Source: Nostoc sp. CENA543 (GTDB lineage: Bacteria > Cyanobacteriota > Cyanobacteriia > Cyanobacteriales > Nostocaceae). Taken from it: a stretch of 64,000 nucleotides of DNA. Of the stretch, positions 37,227 to 46,447 are shown piece after piece. How positions within the stretch are numbered: position 1 is the first letter of the stretch; the number at the start of each line of letters is the position of its first letter. The notes beneath the pieces were generated by a model that was not told the origin of the DNA, searched no databases, and worked only from the letters and a program-made list of their open reading frames with translations. Location of the stretch: contig NZ_CP023278.1 of the NCBI RefSeq assembly GCF_002896875.1, positions 6,454,501 to 6,518,500 of the forward strand, in the 5' to 3' direction. Made by a program: the position numbers and the translations under genes.

Positions 37227-38183
37227 TTAAACGAGTTTAAACAGGAATGTTACCAAATCGCCTTTGCCCAGACTGATGCGATCGCCTGGTCTGAGGCGGT
37301 GTCTATTCCCTGGTAGCAAGGGTAAGTTATTAATGTAAGTACCGTTAGAACTACCGACATCTTCTATATAGTGAGCGTCTCCCTCGACTCGAATATCTGC
37401 ATGAACACGGGAGACGATTTCAGAATTAGAAAATCCTGAAACATCTATATCTGGGGGAATCCGGTCATTGGGTTTACCAATATGAATCACAGATAGACTA
37501 GGTGGTAATTCAATTTCTCTATCACTTTGAACATGAACTAATCTAGCTGTGATTTGCTGTAATTGGGTTCTGGCAGGAGAAGGAGGAGCAACTACAGGTT
37601 GTGGTGCTGGTGTAACTGGAGGTGGAGTAACAACAGGTGGTGGTGCTGGTGTTTCTAAGGCTGGTGGTGGTGCTGCTGCTTCAGGGGGTGCAGTAGGAAC
37701 GGGTATTTCTGGGACTTCTAGGACTTCTGGGATTTCTGGGATTTCTGGGACTACAACTGGTGCTGGTGGTGGTGTGACTTCCGCCTGTACTGGGGGAGGG
37801 GTAACAGGAGGTGCTACTGGTGGTGGAGTCACAGGCGCAGCCATTTCTGTCGGTGGTAGAGGTGAAACCACTGGAGGACTTTGATTTGCTACTGGGTCAA
37901 GTCCTAAAGCATTTGGTTGTAGTAATTCTAACATGGGGTCAGGATTGACCAAGGGAGGAATTTCTACAGGAACATCAGGTACAGCTGTCGCCACAACTGT
38001 TGCAGGCGCAGGTGCAGCTGCTGAATGCAGGTTAAAACCACATTGTCCGCAAAAAGCAGCATCCGACTGTACTGTTGCACCACAATTAGGACAGTTGTTA
38101 GTAGCTGGCAACGGCGTATAACAAGCTTCACATTGTACCGCGCCGTCTGGATTTGAGTGATTACAATTAGGGCAGACGATCAT
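37227..38183 (-). CDS. Zinc-ribbon protein with C-terminal FHA domain
   Basis: 318 residues. Two zinc ribbons at the N-terminus: CPNCNHSNPDGAVQCEAC (residues 4-21) and CPNCGATVQSDAAFCGQC (31-48). A long Pro/Val/Ala-rich linker (about 60-210, EIPEIPEVLEVPEIPVP) follows; it gives an artefactual open frame on the opposite strand. The FHA domain is at about 220-318 with SVIHIGK, SRVHADI, SSNGTYINN and RISLGKGD; FHA domains bind phosphothreonine. Probably a signalling adaptor for Ser/Thr kinases, which are numerous in such cyanobacteria; the partner is not visible here. It is downstream of the pgl gene on the same strand. Confidence 0.9.
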   Translation of the reverse strand: MIVCPNCNHSNPDGAVQCEACYTPLPATNNCPNCGATVQSDAAFCGQCGFNLHSAAAPAPATVVATAVPDVPVEIPPLVNPDPMLELLQPNALGLDPVANQSPPVVSPLPPTEMAAPVTPPPVAPPVTPPPVQAEVTPPPAPVVVPEIPEIPEVLEVPEIPVPTAPPEAAAPPPALETPAPPPVVTPPPVTPAPQPVVAPPSPARTQLQQITARLVHVQSDREIELPPSLSVIHIGKPNDRIPPDIDVSGFSNSEIVSRVHADIRVEGDAHYIEDVGSSNGTYINNLPLLPGNRHRLRPGDRISLGKGDLVTFLFKLV

Positions 38184-38204
38184 TGATTTAAGCCTTTGTT
38201 CACG

Positions 38205-38350
38205 AGCATCTTAAAATTGGGGGTTGGGGGTTGGGGGTTGGGGACTGGGTATGGGGCATTGGGTATTTGGCATTGGGCATTGGTAAAAAAGTCTCTTTTT
38301 CCTTTTACTCTTTTACCCTTACACCCTTACACCCTTACACCCTCATACCC
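38205..38350. repeat. GGGTTGG/GGGCATT heptamers and ACACCCTT octamers
   Basis: GGGGTTG units (about 38219-38245), GGGCATTG units (about 38250-38283) and ACACCCTT octamers (about 38321-38345) in the spacer downstream of pgl. Confidence 0.8.
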
Positions 38351-38406
38351 TTGTTTTTCACAGCAATTCTAGCTTTCGATTTTAACAACTACTTGTGATA
38401 CAACAA

Positions 38407-39129
38407 TTAAGCTGATATTTCCGCACCTGCGGCGGCATCAAGTAGCCAGACAAGTTCCCCTTGGGGTTGAATTAAGCGGGATGGGTAGGTGGAGTCATCG
38501 GCTTGGGGAGCAAATACTTGAGCAAGAGCCGGTCTTTTATTTGCTCCAGCTACTACGAAGATGACGCTTCTCGCCGCGTTAATGAACGGATATGTAAAGG
38601 TAATGCGGGGGTTGCCGTCTTTGTTGCCCACTGTAATTAAGCGATCGCGCACTGTTAAAGCGGCTGTGTGGGGAAACAAAGAAGCCGTGTGAGCATCATC
38701 ACCCATACCGAGTAATACCACATCTAAGGACGGAAATTCTCCTGGTACAGAGCCAAAGAACGCCTGTAGGTGTTGTTCGTATTTAGTGGCAGATAGCTCT
38801 GGATTATTATCCAAGGTGGGTACAGCATGAATATTGGCGGCAGGAATATCAACCCGATCTAGCCAGGCACGACGCGCCATTAATTCATTACTATCGGGGT
38901 GATCTGGGGGAACATAGCGTTCATCTCCCCAAAACACATGGATTTTGTCCCAAGGTAATTTTTGTTGGGCGATCGCTTCATACAACGGCTTCGGTGTGCT
39001 GCCGCCAGATAAGGCGATTGTAAATCGTCCTTGCTGTTTGATGGCAGTATCTAACTTCGTCAGGATCAAATCTAGCGATCGCGCAATCAACGCTGACTGA
39101 TCCGGCAGGACTTCAATCTTTTTGTTCAT
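38407..39129 (-). CDS. pgl: 6-phosphogluconolactonase
   Basis: 240 residues, the normal length of DevB/Pgl proteins. It hydrolyses 6-phosphogluconolactone in the oxidative pentose phosphate pathway, which supplies NADPH to heterocysts and in the dark. Motifs: TIALSGGSTPKPLYEAI, WDKIHVFWGDERYVP, SNELMARRAWLD, and GMGDDAHTASLFPHT in place of the usual GxGxDGHTASLFP, a conservative variant of the active-site loop. Monocistronic, between the FHA gene and psaC. Its ATG follows a reasonable AT-rich leader; no regulator site identified. Confidence 0.92.
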   Translation of the reverse strand: MNKKIEVLPDQSALIARSLDLILTKLDTAIKQQGRFTIALSGGSTPKPLYEAIAQQKLPWDKIHVFWGDERYVPPDHPDSNELMARRAWLDRVDIPAANIHAVPTLDNNPELSATKYEQHLQAFFGSVPGEFPSLDVVLLGMGDDAHTASLFPHTAALTVRDRLITVGNKDGNPRITFTYPFINAARSVIFVVAGANKRPALAQVFAPQADDSTYPSRLIQPQGELVWLLDAAAGAEISA

Positions 39130-39625
39130 GGCTTCATCATCACATTGCCGTCTTCCAGCAATACAATACCGAACTTATGACAACTCACCTTTTTAACTTT
39201 TGAAACTTTTAACATCAGCAAGTAAGCAGTCATAAGTCAACACACTCCATGCTTATCATTTTCTGGGGTAAGTTGTCAGTAGTCGTGGGTACGGAAAGGG
39301 AGGCAGGGGGGCAAGAGGCAGGGGGGCAGGGGGCAGGGTGCAGGGGGAAGATCAAAAATGTAGGTTTTTTACCAAGTGGTGAGTAATGACTATCAGACTA
39401 ACGATAAAGTCATCTTTTCACTAACCCCCAAACCTCTACACCCCTACACCCCTACACCCGAAAAAAAAAGGAGCTGCTTGCCCCTTGTGCCTACTAGGTA
39501 TACTTAATAAATTTCTAGTTTGAGTTTGTCAGATGGGCGATCGCCACCCATCTGAACTAAAGCTAAAGATGCTTGCTATCGAGACAATGAATGGAAAACG
39601 CCATAAAGAACTGACAATGAGTTCT
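39130..39625. other. Repeat-rich intergenic region downstream of psaC
   Basis: G-rich heptamers (about 39300-39350) and ACCCCTAC octamers (about 39430-39460) are present. An imperfect hairpin at 39529-39555 lies about 70 bases past the psaC stop. No ORF. Confidence 0.6.
39529..39555 (-). terminator. Possible psaC 3' hairpin
   Basis: A 9-bp perfect stem (TCAGATGGG at 39529-39537 and CCCATCTGA at 39547-39555) whose loop contains a HIP1 core (CGATCG). On the minus strand it comes about 70 bases after the psaC stop; no U-tract follows, so it may stabilise the 3' end rather than terminate transcription. Confidence 0.4.
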
Positions 39626-40483
<858 letters not shown>

Positions 40484-40957
40484 GTGTGGCGTAAATTTAC
40501 TGTTATAGTTTCTGTTAGTTTAAGTATTGCATTATCTGTGGCGGGTTGTACGGACGATAAAACCACCCAGTGTCATCGGCTGATTCAAGTAGTGAATGAG
40601 GGAAATGCTCTCATTGATCAAAAGAAAGGACAGCAGGTGGTCACAAGTTTGCAACTATCCAAAGATTTAGTAGCAATTACCCAATCTCTACAAGAACTAA
40701 AGTTATCAGATCCCCAGTTACAAGAGATTCAAACTGGTTTTATCAGAGTATTCCAAAATCTCAGTCAAGCGATCGCCAAAGCTTCACAAGCACTGGGAAC
40801 GGCTAAAAATGCTGAAGCATCACCATCAGGTAGAGAAAAACTAGAAAAAGCCAGAAAAGAAATTGACAGCGTACTGACTAAAGCAGCTACGACTGCGGGT
40901 AAGGATTCCGATGTACTAGTCAAGCGACTCAATCAGTATTGCAGTCAGCCAAAGTAG
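40484..40957 (+). CDS. Lipoprotein of unknown function
   Basis: 157 residues starting at GTG with GGTGGAG about 12 bases upstream. The signal peptide ends in a lipobox: LSVAGC, giving a lipidated Cys at residue 22. The mature part is helical and polar (VTSLQLSKDLVAITQSLQELK, FQNLSQAIAKASQALGTAK, REKLEKARKEIDSVLT) and has two further Cys, one near each end. No enzymatic motif. It ends 7 bp from the 3' end of the convergent GTPase gene. Family not recognised; probably a helical periplasmic lipoprotein. Confidence 0.75.
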   Translation: MWRKFTVIVSVSLSIALSVAGCTDDKTTQCHRLIQVVNEGNALIDQKKGQQVVTSLQLSKDLVAITQSLQELKLSDPQLQEIQTGFIRVFQNLSQAIAKASQALGTAKNAEASPSGREKLEKARKEIDSVLTKAATTAGKDSDVLVKRLNQYCSQPK

Positions 40958-40964
40958 GGGTCTA

Positions 40965-42722
40965 TTAGCTAACCTGATTTTCCGTCACTTGGGTAATGTA
41001 GCGAAGAATGGAGTCAAAATCTTGACGAATTTGAGTGAGCTGTCTTACCCAAGTGTTAGAAACTGCGATCGCATTTTCTTCATGTTGGCGTGCAGCAGCA
41101 ATTTGCTTATCAATTTCTCCGTAGATTTGTAAATCTACATCCCTAAATATACTATCTATTTGATTTTCAAGACTCTTGGCAGCACTAATCAAACGGCTAG
41201 TAATCTCTCGACGAGCTTCAGCCATTTTATCTTTTCTTTCGGCTTCTTGTTGCATAGCATGAAAATCTGCAACCGCACCAGCTACTGCTATTACAGGTGG
41301 AAGAAACACAGTAAAATTAGCAAGGTCTTTAGCAATACCAACAGCTTGCCAAGGCTTGAAATCTACACCAATAAATTTTCCTACACCATAAACTACATGA
41401 TGGAGATTACTACCAGCTAGATTTGAGGCATTTAAAAAACCTTGACCACTAGCTGCTACCCTCCCAGCAGTAAATTTCTCCCAATGAAATCCTAAGAGTT
41501 CACCAATCTTTTGCAACGATTCTACTTGATTTTGTAGACGTTCAATATTTGTATCATTATTAACATTTTTAGCAGACAGTCTTTCAGTATTTTCCAAGCA
41601 AGTTATAAAAGTTTTTACAAGATTACTTTGTAACACTTCTTCTGCTTCTTGACTAATCTCTTTAATTGCTGATTTGACTATTTCTTTTAGTTCTCCTGTA
41701 GCCTTTGTATAGTGTTTTTCTACGTTTAGCTCAGTTTGGTGATTCAGTTTTTCAAAATCTTCCTGATTTATTGAACCCAAAGCATATGCCAACTTAATTC
41801 CCTCTTCAGAAATTGCAGAAGACATTTCTAAAACTATACTATTAAATCTGATTCGTAGACGTTCTCTCTCTTTACGTACTGTACGCGACAAACGTGCCAT
41901 TATTTCTAAAAAGGCAGTATCTTGGTTAGAATTGCGTGTAAAGCTTAATTGAGCTTCGTCTAAAGCCGCTAAAACGATTCTGACTGGTGTATCATAACGG
42001 GCAAGTGTAGCGCGGCTTTTAACAAAATTATTTAAAGCATCAATAAATGTTGGAAAGCGGCTGATGTCGATCAAGAAATCATCTTTTTGATCTATACCTT
42101 CACAATAATCCTTAGCATCAATAAAGCACACAGGAAATTCATCGAGACTATGAGGATTGAGTGCATCAGCTAAACTTTGGCGATAATTAGCAATTTTTTG
42201 TGCTTCCTCTCCAGCTTCATCAGACATTTTATTTATGAGCAGCATCATTTTCCATCGATAGCCTTTTTCATAAGCTAGCTTTTTGAAATTTTCTACTGTG
42301 ATTGAATCAAAAAGCATATAAGTGAGGCTGAAAACTAATAAGTCAGCTTTATTGATTGCATCATAAGTAATATCATCATGGTCTTTGCGGTCTGTAAATA
42401 ATCCTGGTGTATCTATTAACTTAATACCATTCCAGTCATAGTTAGTAGTTGTATCGGTTGCAATATCTGAATCAATCTTAATATCACGCTTTCCTGTTAG
42501 TGCAGAGATAGTTGTTGATTTACCAGCATTATATTGACCGATAAAAGCTACAGTCATAATACCATTTTCATGATATTTCTTGGTTTCATCATGAAGTTTA
42601 TGACGAATAGCCGTCAGTTCAGGATGCTTTGCTTCAACTAAGATGTTATCAAACCGAAGGCTTGCTTCACTAAATTTATTAGCAATCTCAGCAGCATTAA
42701 AGACTATATTATTTTGAACCAT
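40965..42722 (-). CDS. Dynamin-like GTPase
   Basis: 585 residues from the ATG at 42722 (GGGG eight bases upstream); the frame is open further 5', but that part reads through a repeat element and is rejected. P-loop GQYNAGKST (Gly62-Ser69), switch I DTTTNYDW, G3 DTPG (104-107), G4 INKMSD. A long helical domain follows (about 190-450) with a hydrophobic hairpin about residues 460-485 (FTVFLPPVIAVAGAVADF) and a C-terminal helical end. This layout matches bacterial dynamin-like proteins (LeoA/YjdA/BDLP group), which bind and remodel membranes. It is the second of a tandem pair of such GTPases on the same strand. Confidence 0.82.
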   Translation of the reverse strand: MVQNNIVFNAAEIANKFSEASLRFDNILVEAKHPELTAIRHKLHDETKKYHENGIMTVAFIGQYNAGKSTTISALTGKRDIKIDSDIATDTTTNYDWNGIKLIDTPGLFTDRKDHDDITYDAINKADLLVFSLTYMLFDSITVENFKKLAYEKGYRWKMMLLINKMSDEAGEEAQKIANYRQSLADALNPHSLDEFPVCFIDAKDYCEGIDQKDDFLIDISRFPTFIDALNNFVKSRATLARYDTPVRIVLAALDEAQLSFTRNSNQDTAFLEIMARLSRTVRKERERLRIRFNSIVLEMSSAISEEGIKLAYALGSINQEDFEKLNHQTELNVEKHYTKATGELKEIVKSAIKEISQEAEEVLQSNLVKTFITCLENTERLSAKNVNNDTNIERLQNQVESLQKIGELLGFHWEKFTAGRVAASGQGFLNASNLAGSNLHHVVYGVGKFIGVDFKPWQAVGIAKDLANFTVFLPPVIAVAGAVADFHAMQQEAERKDKMAEARREITSRLISAAKSLENQIDSIFRDVDLQIYGEIDKQIAAARQHEENAIAVSNTWVRQLTQIRQDFDSILRYITQVTENQVS

Positions 42723-42937
42723 TTTTAACCCCTTTTTAGAACTGTGCAACAAAACATAAGTAGAACGACTAGAAAAAACTAAACGATGTGAAGCAATGTA
42801 AAAATAATAGGATTCAGTTCGTAGTAAGGACTTTAGTCCTTTTCTGTTGGTGGAGCGTCTCGTAGAGAGAACTTTAGTTCTCTCTACTAACCTTGCACAA
42901 TTCAAAATCTGATTCCTATAGTGTCATTAACTAATAT
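42723..42937. repeat. Spacer with short MITE-like element
   Basis: Positions 42821-42887 carry GTAGTAAGGACTTTAGTCCT at one end and AGAGAACTTTAGTTCTCTCT at the other, terminal inverted repeats as in the element at 27180-27310, but with most of the interior missing and in opposite orientation. Confidence 0.55.
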
Positions 42938-45478
42938 TTAGGTTTTATGCTGTAGGTTGCCAAATGTTTGTTCAGAAGACTTGACTGAGATAATAGAGAT
43001 GTCTTCTTGTAAAACCTGGTTAATTATTTTCTGGAATCTTTTAGACTTAAACTCAGATTTAGTTTGAATTTTGATATTTCGTCCAAAATCTCTATCTACC
43101 TGAGCAATAGTTGTGAGAATACCTTCATCAGTCAACGGTTCATATTTATCTGCACACCAATCTACAATACGTTTGGCATAAGCACGATTAAGATTATCAG
43201 CGCAGCCATCTAATTTATTTTGAGTATTTTCTAGATGCTTGATAATTAGTTCTAAACTTTCAATTAGTCCATTGAAGTAATTGCTAATATTACTTTCTAC
43301 ATCCTTAGAATATTTACTGAAAGACTCTTCGGCATTTTTCAGAGCTTTTTGTTGCTGATCTTTGAATTGATTGTTTAGAGAGTTACGGATATTTTCTACA
43401 GCTTCACGGCGTTTTTGCTCCTCAGATTTGAGGAAATTAGAAATTAAATGTAAACAAGCACCAGTAATTCCTAGAAAAATTCCAACAGGCGCAGCAAATA
43501 AAAATGCTGATGCTCCTAATACTCCTAATAAGTTACCGCTAAAACGTAGCATATCTTTATAGGGGATACTGTCTTGCTCATTTAAGTTAACGTTCCCAAA
43601 TTTTAATCTAGCTACATTTTGCAATTCATTACCTATTTCTCTTAGTATTTTTTGCACTTCTTTATTAAATTTTTCTTCAGATTGTTTAAAAGCAATATTT
43701 AATTTTCCTTCAACATTTAATATGTTGAGTTTATCTTTCAATTTTGAGTTCAACTGACTTTGTTCAGCATTCCAATTTTCTTCTGCAAAAGGTTGTATTA
43801 TATCAAACACATCTTTAAATACAAGCTTAATGTGCTGTTGTAAAGATTCCCAATTATCCCTAGATGCTTTGTGTACTTCATGCTGAAACCTTTGATGTAT
43901 ATCTTTCAATTGCGTAACCCAATCTTGATAACTTTCTATCTGTTCAGTAACCCACTTGTTTGGTTCGTCAATTGCACTGACAGTAGAACCAAGTAAAGTT
44001 TGAGAACGCCGAATTACTCCATGCTCGGCTAACGAAACTCGAATAGCATCAAGAAGCTCTTGCATATGGCTTCCTTGAAACAGCTTCTCTTGATTGTCTT
44101 GATGCTCTGGTTCTTGTGACATTTGTGCAGCCAATAACATCACAGGGATAATATCAAAGTAATCATTAGCATAATGATTTTTGGCATAGCGACGAATGCG
44201 TTCAATATGTCCGCCTAAACCACTACTACTATCCATAACAAATAATTTATCTGGGTCTTGCAAGAAATAATCTAATCTGCGCTGGTCACGGAGATTATTC
44301 TTAATATTTAATAAGATAATCAGTGGTTTTGCTTTTTCTTTTAGAAGTTCTAAAAATTTAAATTCAGTTTCTTGAACACTATCATTTGTAACTACATAGC
44401 AGATAACATCAGATTCTTCGATGACTCTAGCAGCAATCTCTTCATCACTTTCTCCTCCAGGCGCACCAATACCAGGAGTGTCAATAATCCGAATATTTTT
44501 CCATTCATAAACGCGGTTAAAACGAGTAGTACGCTGTTTACCAACGCCAATTGCTTCCCAACCATCACCCGTAATAATTGCATGGAGAGTGCTTTTACCA
44601 GCTTTAGTTTTACCCATAAAGGCGATACTAAAATAATTTAAAGCACGTTGTTTTGATCGGAGTGATTCGCGTACTCCTTCCAGTTTTTTGATAACTTCAG
44701 CCGAGAGAGCATTTTTTGTAACTTCAAGCTGTTGTGCTACTTCCTTAGCTTTATTAGCTTGTCCTTTATTACTTGTTTTTTTATGTATTAATTCAGTAGT
44801 TTGTTGAATATTTTCTACTAGATTTTTAAGAGAAGTATAAGCACTTTGAAGTGACTTTTCTGTATATTTGTAGTCCTCAGTTGCTATTGATTTACATTTT
44901 TGAGTAGCTTTTTCATATTCAGCCCCAGATAGTAATATTTCTTTCCGCAGTTTTTTTACTTTATGTCCAAGACTTTTAGGTACAATTTGTGTTAAATTAT
45001 CCACAAGAGCGCGTGATAAAAGTGAATCTACTCCCTTTAAAAGACGCGCACCTACAGATAATTCGTATTTTTCGATATCGTTATAAATATTTTGAACTGT
45101 GCTAAAGTTTTTTGCTCCTTCTAGCAAGTTTGTAATTTCTGTATCTGACCAATTCCAAATTTTTGCAACATGGTTAACCATTTCCTTTTCTGAAGGTGAA
45201 CAGTAACCATCAACATAAGCAATTGCTAGTATCTGTCGTATGGCCTCACTTTTCTCCTTGGTGGGGATTTGACGCGCTACCTCTTCAAGAGATATGAAAT
45301 CTTTATCTTGATTGAGTATTTTCTCCATCTCCTCAAGGGTGCGTGTTCCCATTTTGGCTTGCTGTCCCAAATCTTGTAGTGCTTTTGATTCTTCGCTGTG
45401 AATTTGTCCGTCAGCACACACCATATGGGTGAGGAGTAAAAACTGGTAGTTTATTTGCTCAGTAGTTGGTAGTGACAT
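42938..45478 (-). CDS. Dynamin-like GTPase with N-terminal TerB domain
   Basis: 846 residues from the ATG at 45478 (an alternative 13 codons upstream is less likely). Residues about 8-125 are a TerB-like helical domain (LLTHMVCADGQIHSEESKALQD, LAIAYVDGYCSPSEKEMVNHVAKIW; the acidic DGxI/DGxxS pairs could bind metal). A coiled coil covers about 180-285. The GTPase has P-loop GKTKAGKST (289-297), switch I RTTRFNRVYEW and G3 DTPG (333-336). The G4 motif is NIKNN, a departure from N/TKxD that may lower guanine specificity. A hydrophobic hairpin (about 640-685, LLGVLGASAFLFAAPVGIFLGI) would insert in membrane. The partner downstream is a shorter relative, so the two may form hetero-oligomers as in tandem bacterial dynamins. 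Confidence 0.8.
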   Translation of the reverse strand: MSLPTTEQINYQFLLLTHMVCADGQIHSEESKALQDLGQQAKMGTRTLEEMEKILNQDKDFISLEEVARQIPTKEKSEAIRQILAIAYVDGYCSPSEKEMVNHVAKIWNWSDTEITNLLEGAKNFSTVQNIYNDIEKYELSVGARLLKGVDSLLSRALVDNLTQIVPKSLGHKVKKLRKEILLSGAEYEKATQKCKSIATEDYKYTEKSLQSAYTSLKNLVENIQQTTELIHKKTSNKGQANKAKEVAQQLEVTKNALSAEVIKKLEGVRESLRSKQRALNYFSIAFMGKTKAGKSTLHAIITGDGWEAIGVGKQRTTRFNRVYEWKNIRIIDTPGIGAPGGESDEEIAARVIEESDVICYVVTNDSVQETEFKFLELLKEKAKPLIILLNIKNNLRDQRRLDYFLQDPDKLFVMDSSSGLGGHIERIRRYAKNHYANDYFDIIPVMLLAAQMSQEPEHQDNQEKLFQGSHMQELLDAIRVSLAEHGVIRRSQTLLGSTVSAIDEPNKWVTEQIESYQDWVTQLKDIHQRFQHEVHKASRDNWESLQQHIKLVFKDVFDIIQPFAEENWNAEQSQLNSKLKDKLNILNVEGKLNIAFKQSEEKFNKEVQKILREIGNELQNVARLKFGNVNLNEQDSIPYKDMLRFSGNLLGVLGASAFLFAAPVGIFLGITGACLHLISNFLKSEEQKRREAVENIRNSLNNQFKDQQQKALKNAEESFSKYSKDVESNISNYFNGLIESLELIIKHLENTQNKLDGCADNLNRAYAKRIVDWCADKYEPLTDEGILTTIAQVDRDFGRNIKIQTKSEFKSKRFQKIINQVLQEDISIISVKSSEQTFGNLQHKT

Positions 45479-45671
45479 CTTTACCCTAAGTTTAAATCCT
45501 ATACTTAGGGTAAGCAATAATTATTATTATCAACGTCAGAAAATATACTTAAATTACGAATATACTGAAATGATTGATTTATGGAATTTTCAGAACCTTG
45601 AGGTCTTTGATAAAACTGGCCATATATTCACAATTCATGGTTTTTCCAGTTATTCAAGAGCCTGATTAATC

Positions 45672-46292
45672 TTAAATGACTAAACGAGCTAGGCGTTTGA
45701 GAATTTTTGTCACAGTATAAATGTCTTCATCACGGTTGAGAGACAGTGTGTAAGATAATGCGTATCTTGGTACATCTTCTTTAGTTAACTTAATAAACTG
45801 AAATTCTCGGCCATTAGTAACAAAGCCAAATGTTGGTTTGTCAGCATTAGGATTACCCAACATATATGCTAAAACTTGAGGAATGGCTACTTCTAAAGAA
45901 TATTGCGCTCTTTTGGCTTCAATTACTAGCACCCAAAATGGCGGATGAAAAACCAAAATATCAATACGTCCCCTGACAATTGTGCCTTCATCCTCAGAAG
46001 AAATTTCCACCTCATATTCGGAAGCAATGTAAAAAGGTGGTCGATAAAAGCCTGCTAGCCGTAATAATGGAGATAAAACCACCATTTTGACGACAGGTTC
46101 TAAAATCGCATATTTCGATAAATGCGAATATTCTGCTTTCACTTCATCGAGTAATTCTTTCTCAGAATCACTTAAATCTGGTAAATCCTGCTGCCACTCT
46201 AGGAAAAATTCTTTGTCCTGTGCTAGTTCTAGCCCAAATTCATCAATCAATTGGGCTAGGGTAATATCTTTTCCTTGAACAACCTGAACCAT
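45672..46292 (-). CDS. PD-(D/E)XK nuclease-like protein (HsdR-N-type)
   Basis: 206 residues from the ATG at 46292, chosen because AAAAGGG lies 8 bases upstream; a TTG seven codons earlier is also open. The core (about 85-180) reads GRIDILVFHPPFWVLVIEAKRAQ, which has the Asp and E-x-K pattern of PD-(D/E)XK nucleases as in the N-terminal domain of type I restriction subunits (HSDR_N/HSDR_N_2), followed by VLAYMLGNPNADKPTFGFVTNGREFQFIKL. Stand-alone copies are common in cyanobacteria and their role is unknown. The N-terminal 80 residues are helical and acidic. It sits 193 bp upstream of the TerB GTPase on the same strand; linkage is suggestive only. Confidence 0.75.
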   Translation of the reverse strand: MVQVVQGKDITLAQLIDEFGLELAQDKEFFLEWQQDLPDLSDSEKELLDEVKAEYSHLSKYAILEPVVKMVVLSPLLRLAGFYRPPFYIASEYEVEISSEDEGTIVRGRIDILVFHPPFWVLVIEAKRAQYSLEVAIPQVLAYMLGNPNADKPTFGFVTNGREFQFIKLTKEDVPRYALSYTLSLNRDEDIYTVTKILKRLARLVI

Positions 46293-46447
46293 TTGCCCAT
46301 CCCTTTTAGTCAAATAGTAATTGAAAATCCAGGCTTTGCGCTTGCACCGTTAACTTTATACGTTCCTCAAAAAGTCGTAACTTTTATCACTATTATTTTA
46401 AAATTTGTCCTGAATAACACCAAATTGTTTCGTTAAAAGAAATAACG

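Noticed and set aside
37549-37884. Gly/Thr-rich open frame on the plus strand
   Set aside because: It is the antisense of the Pro/Val-rich linker of the FHA/zinc-ribbon gene; composition is explained by that, and no ribosome binding site precedes it.
42723-42905. Upstream extension of the dynamin-like gene
   Set aside because: The extra 61 codons read through a MITE-like repeat; GGGG and ATG at 42722 give a normal N-terminus.
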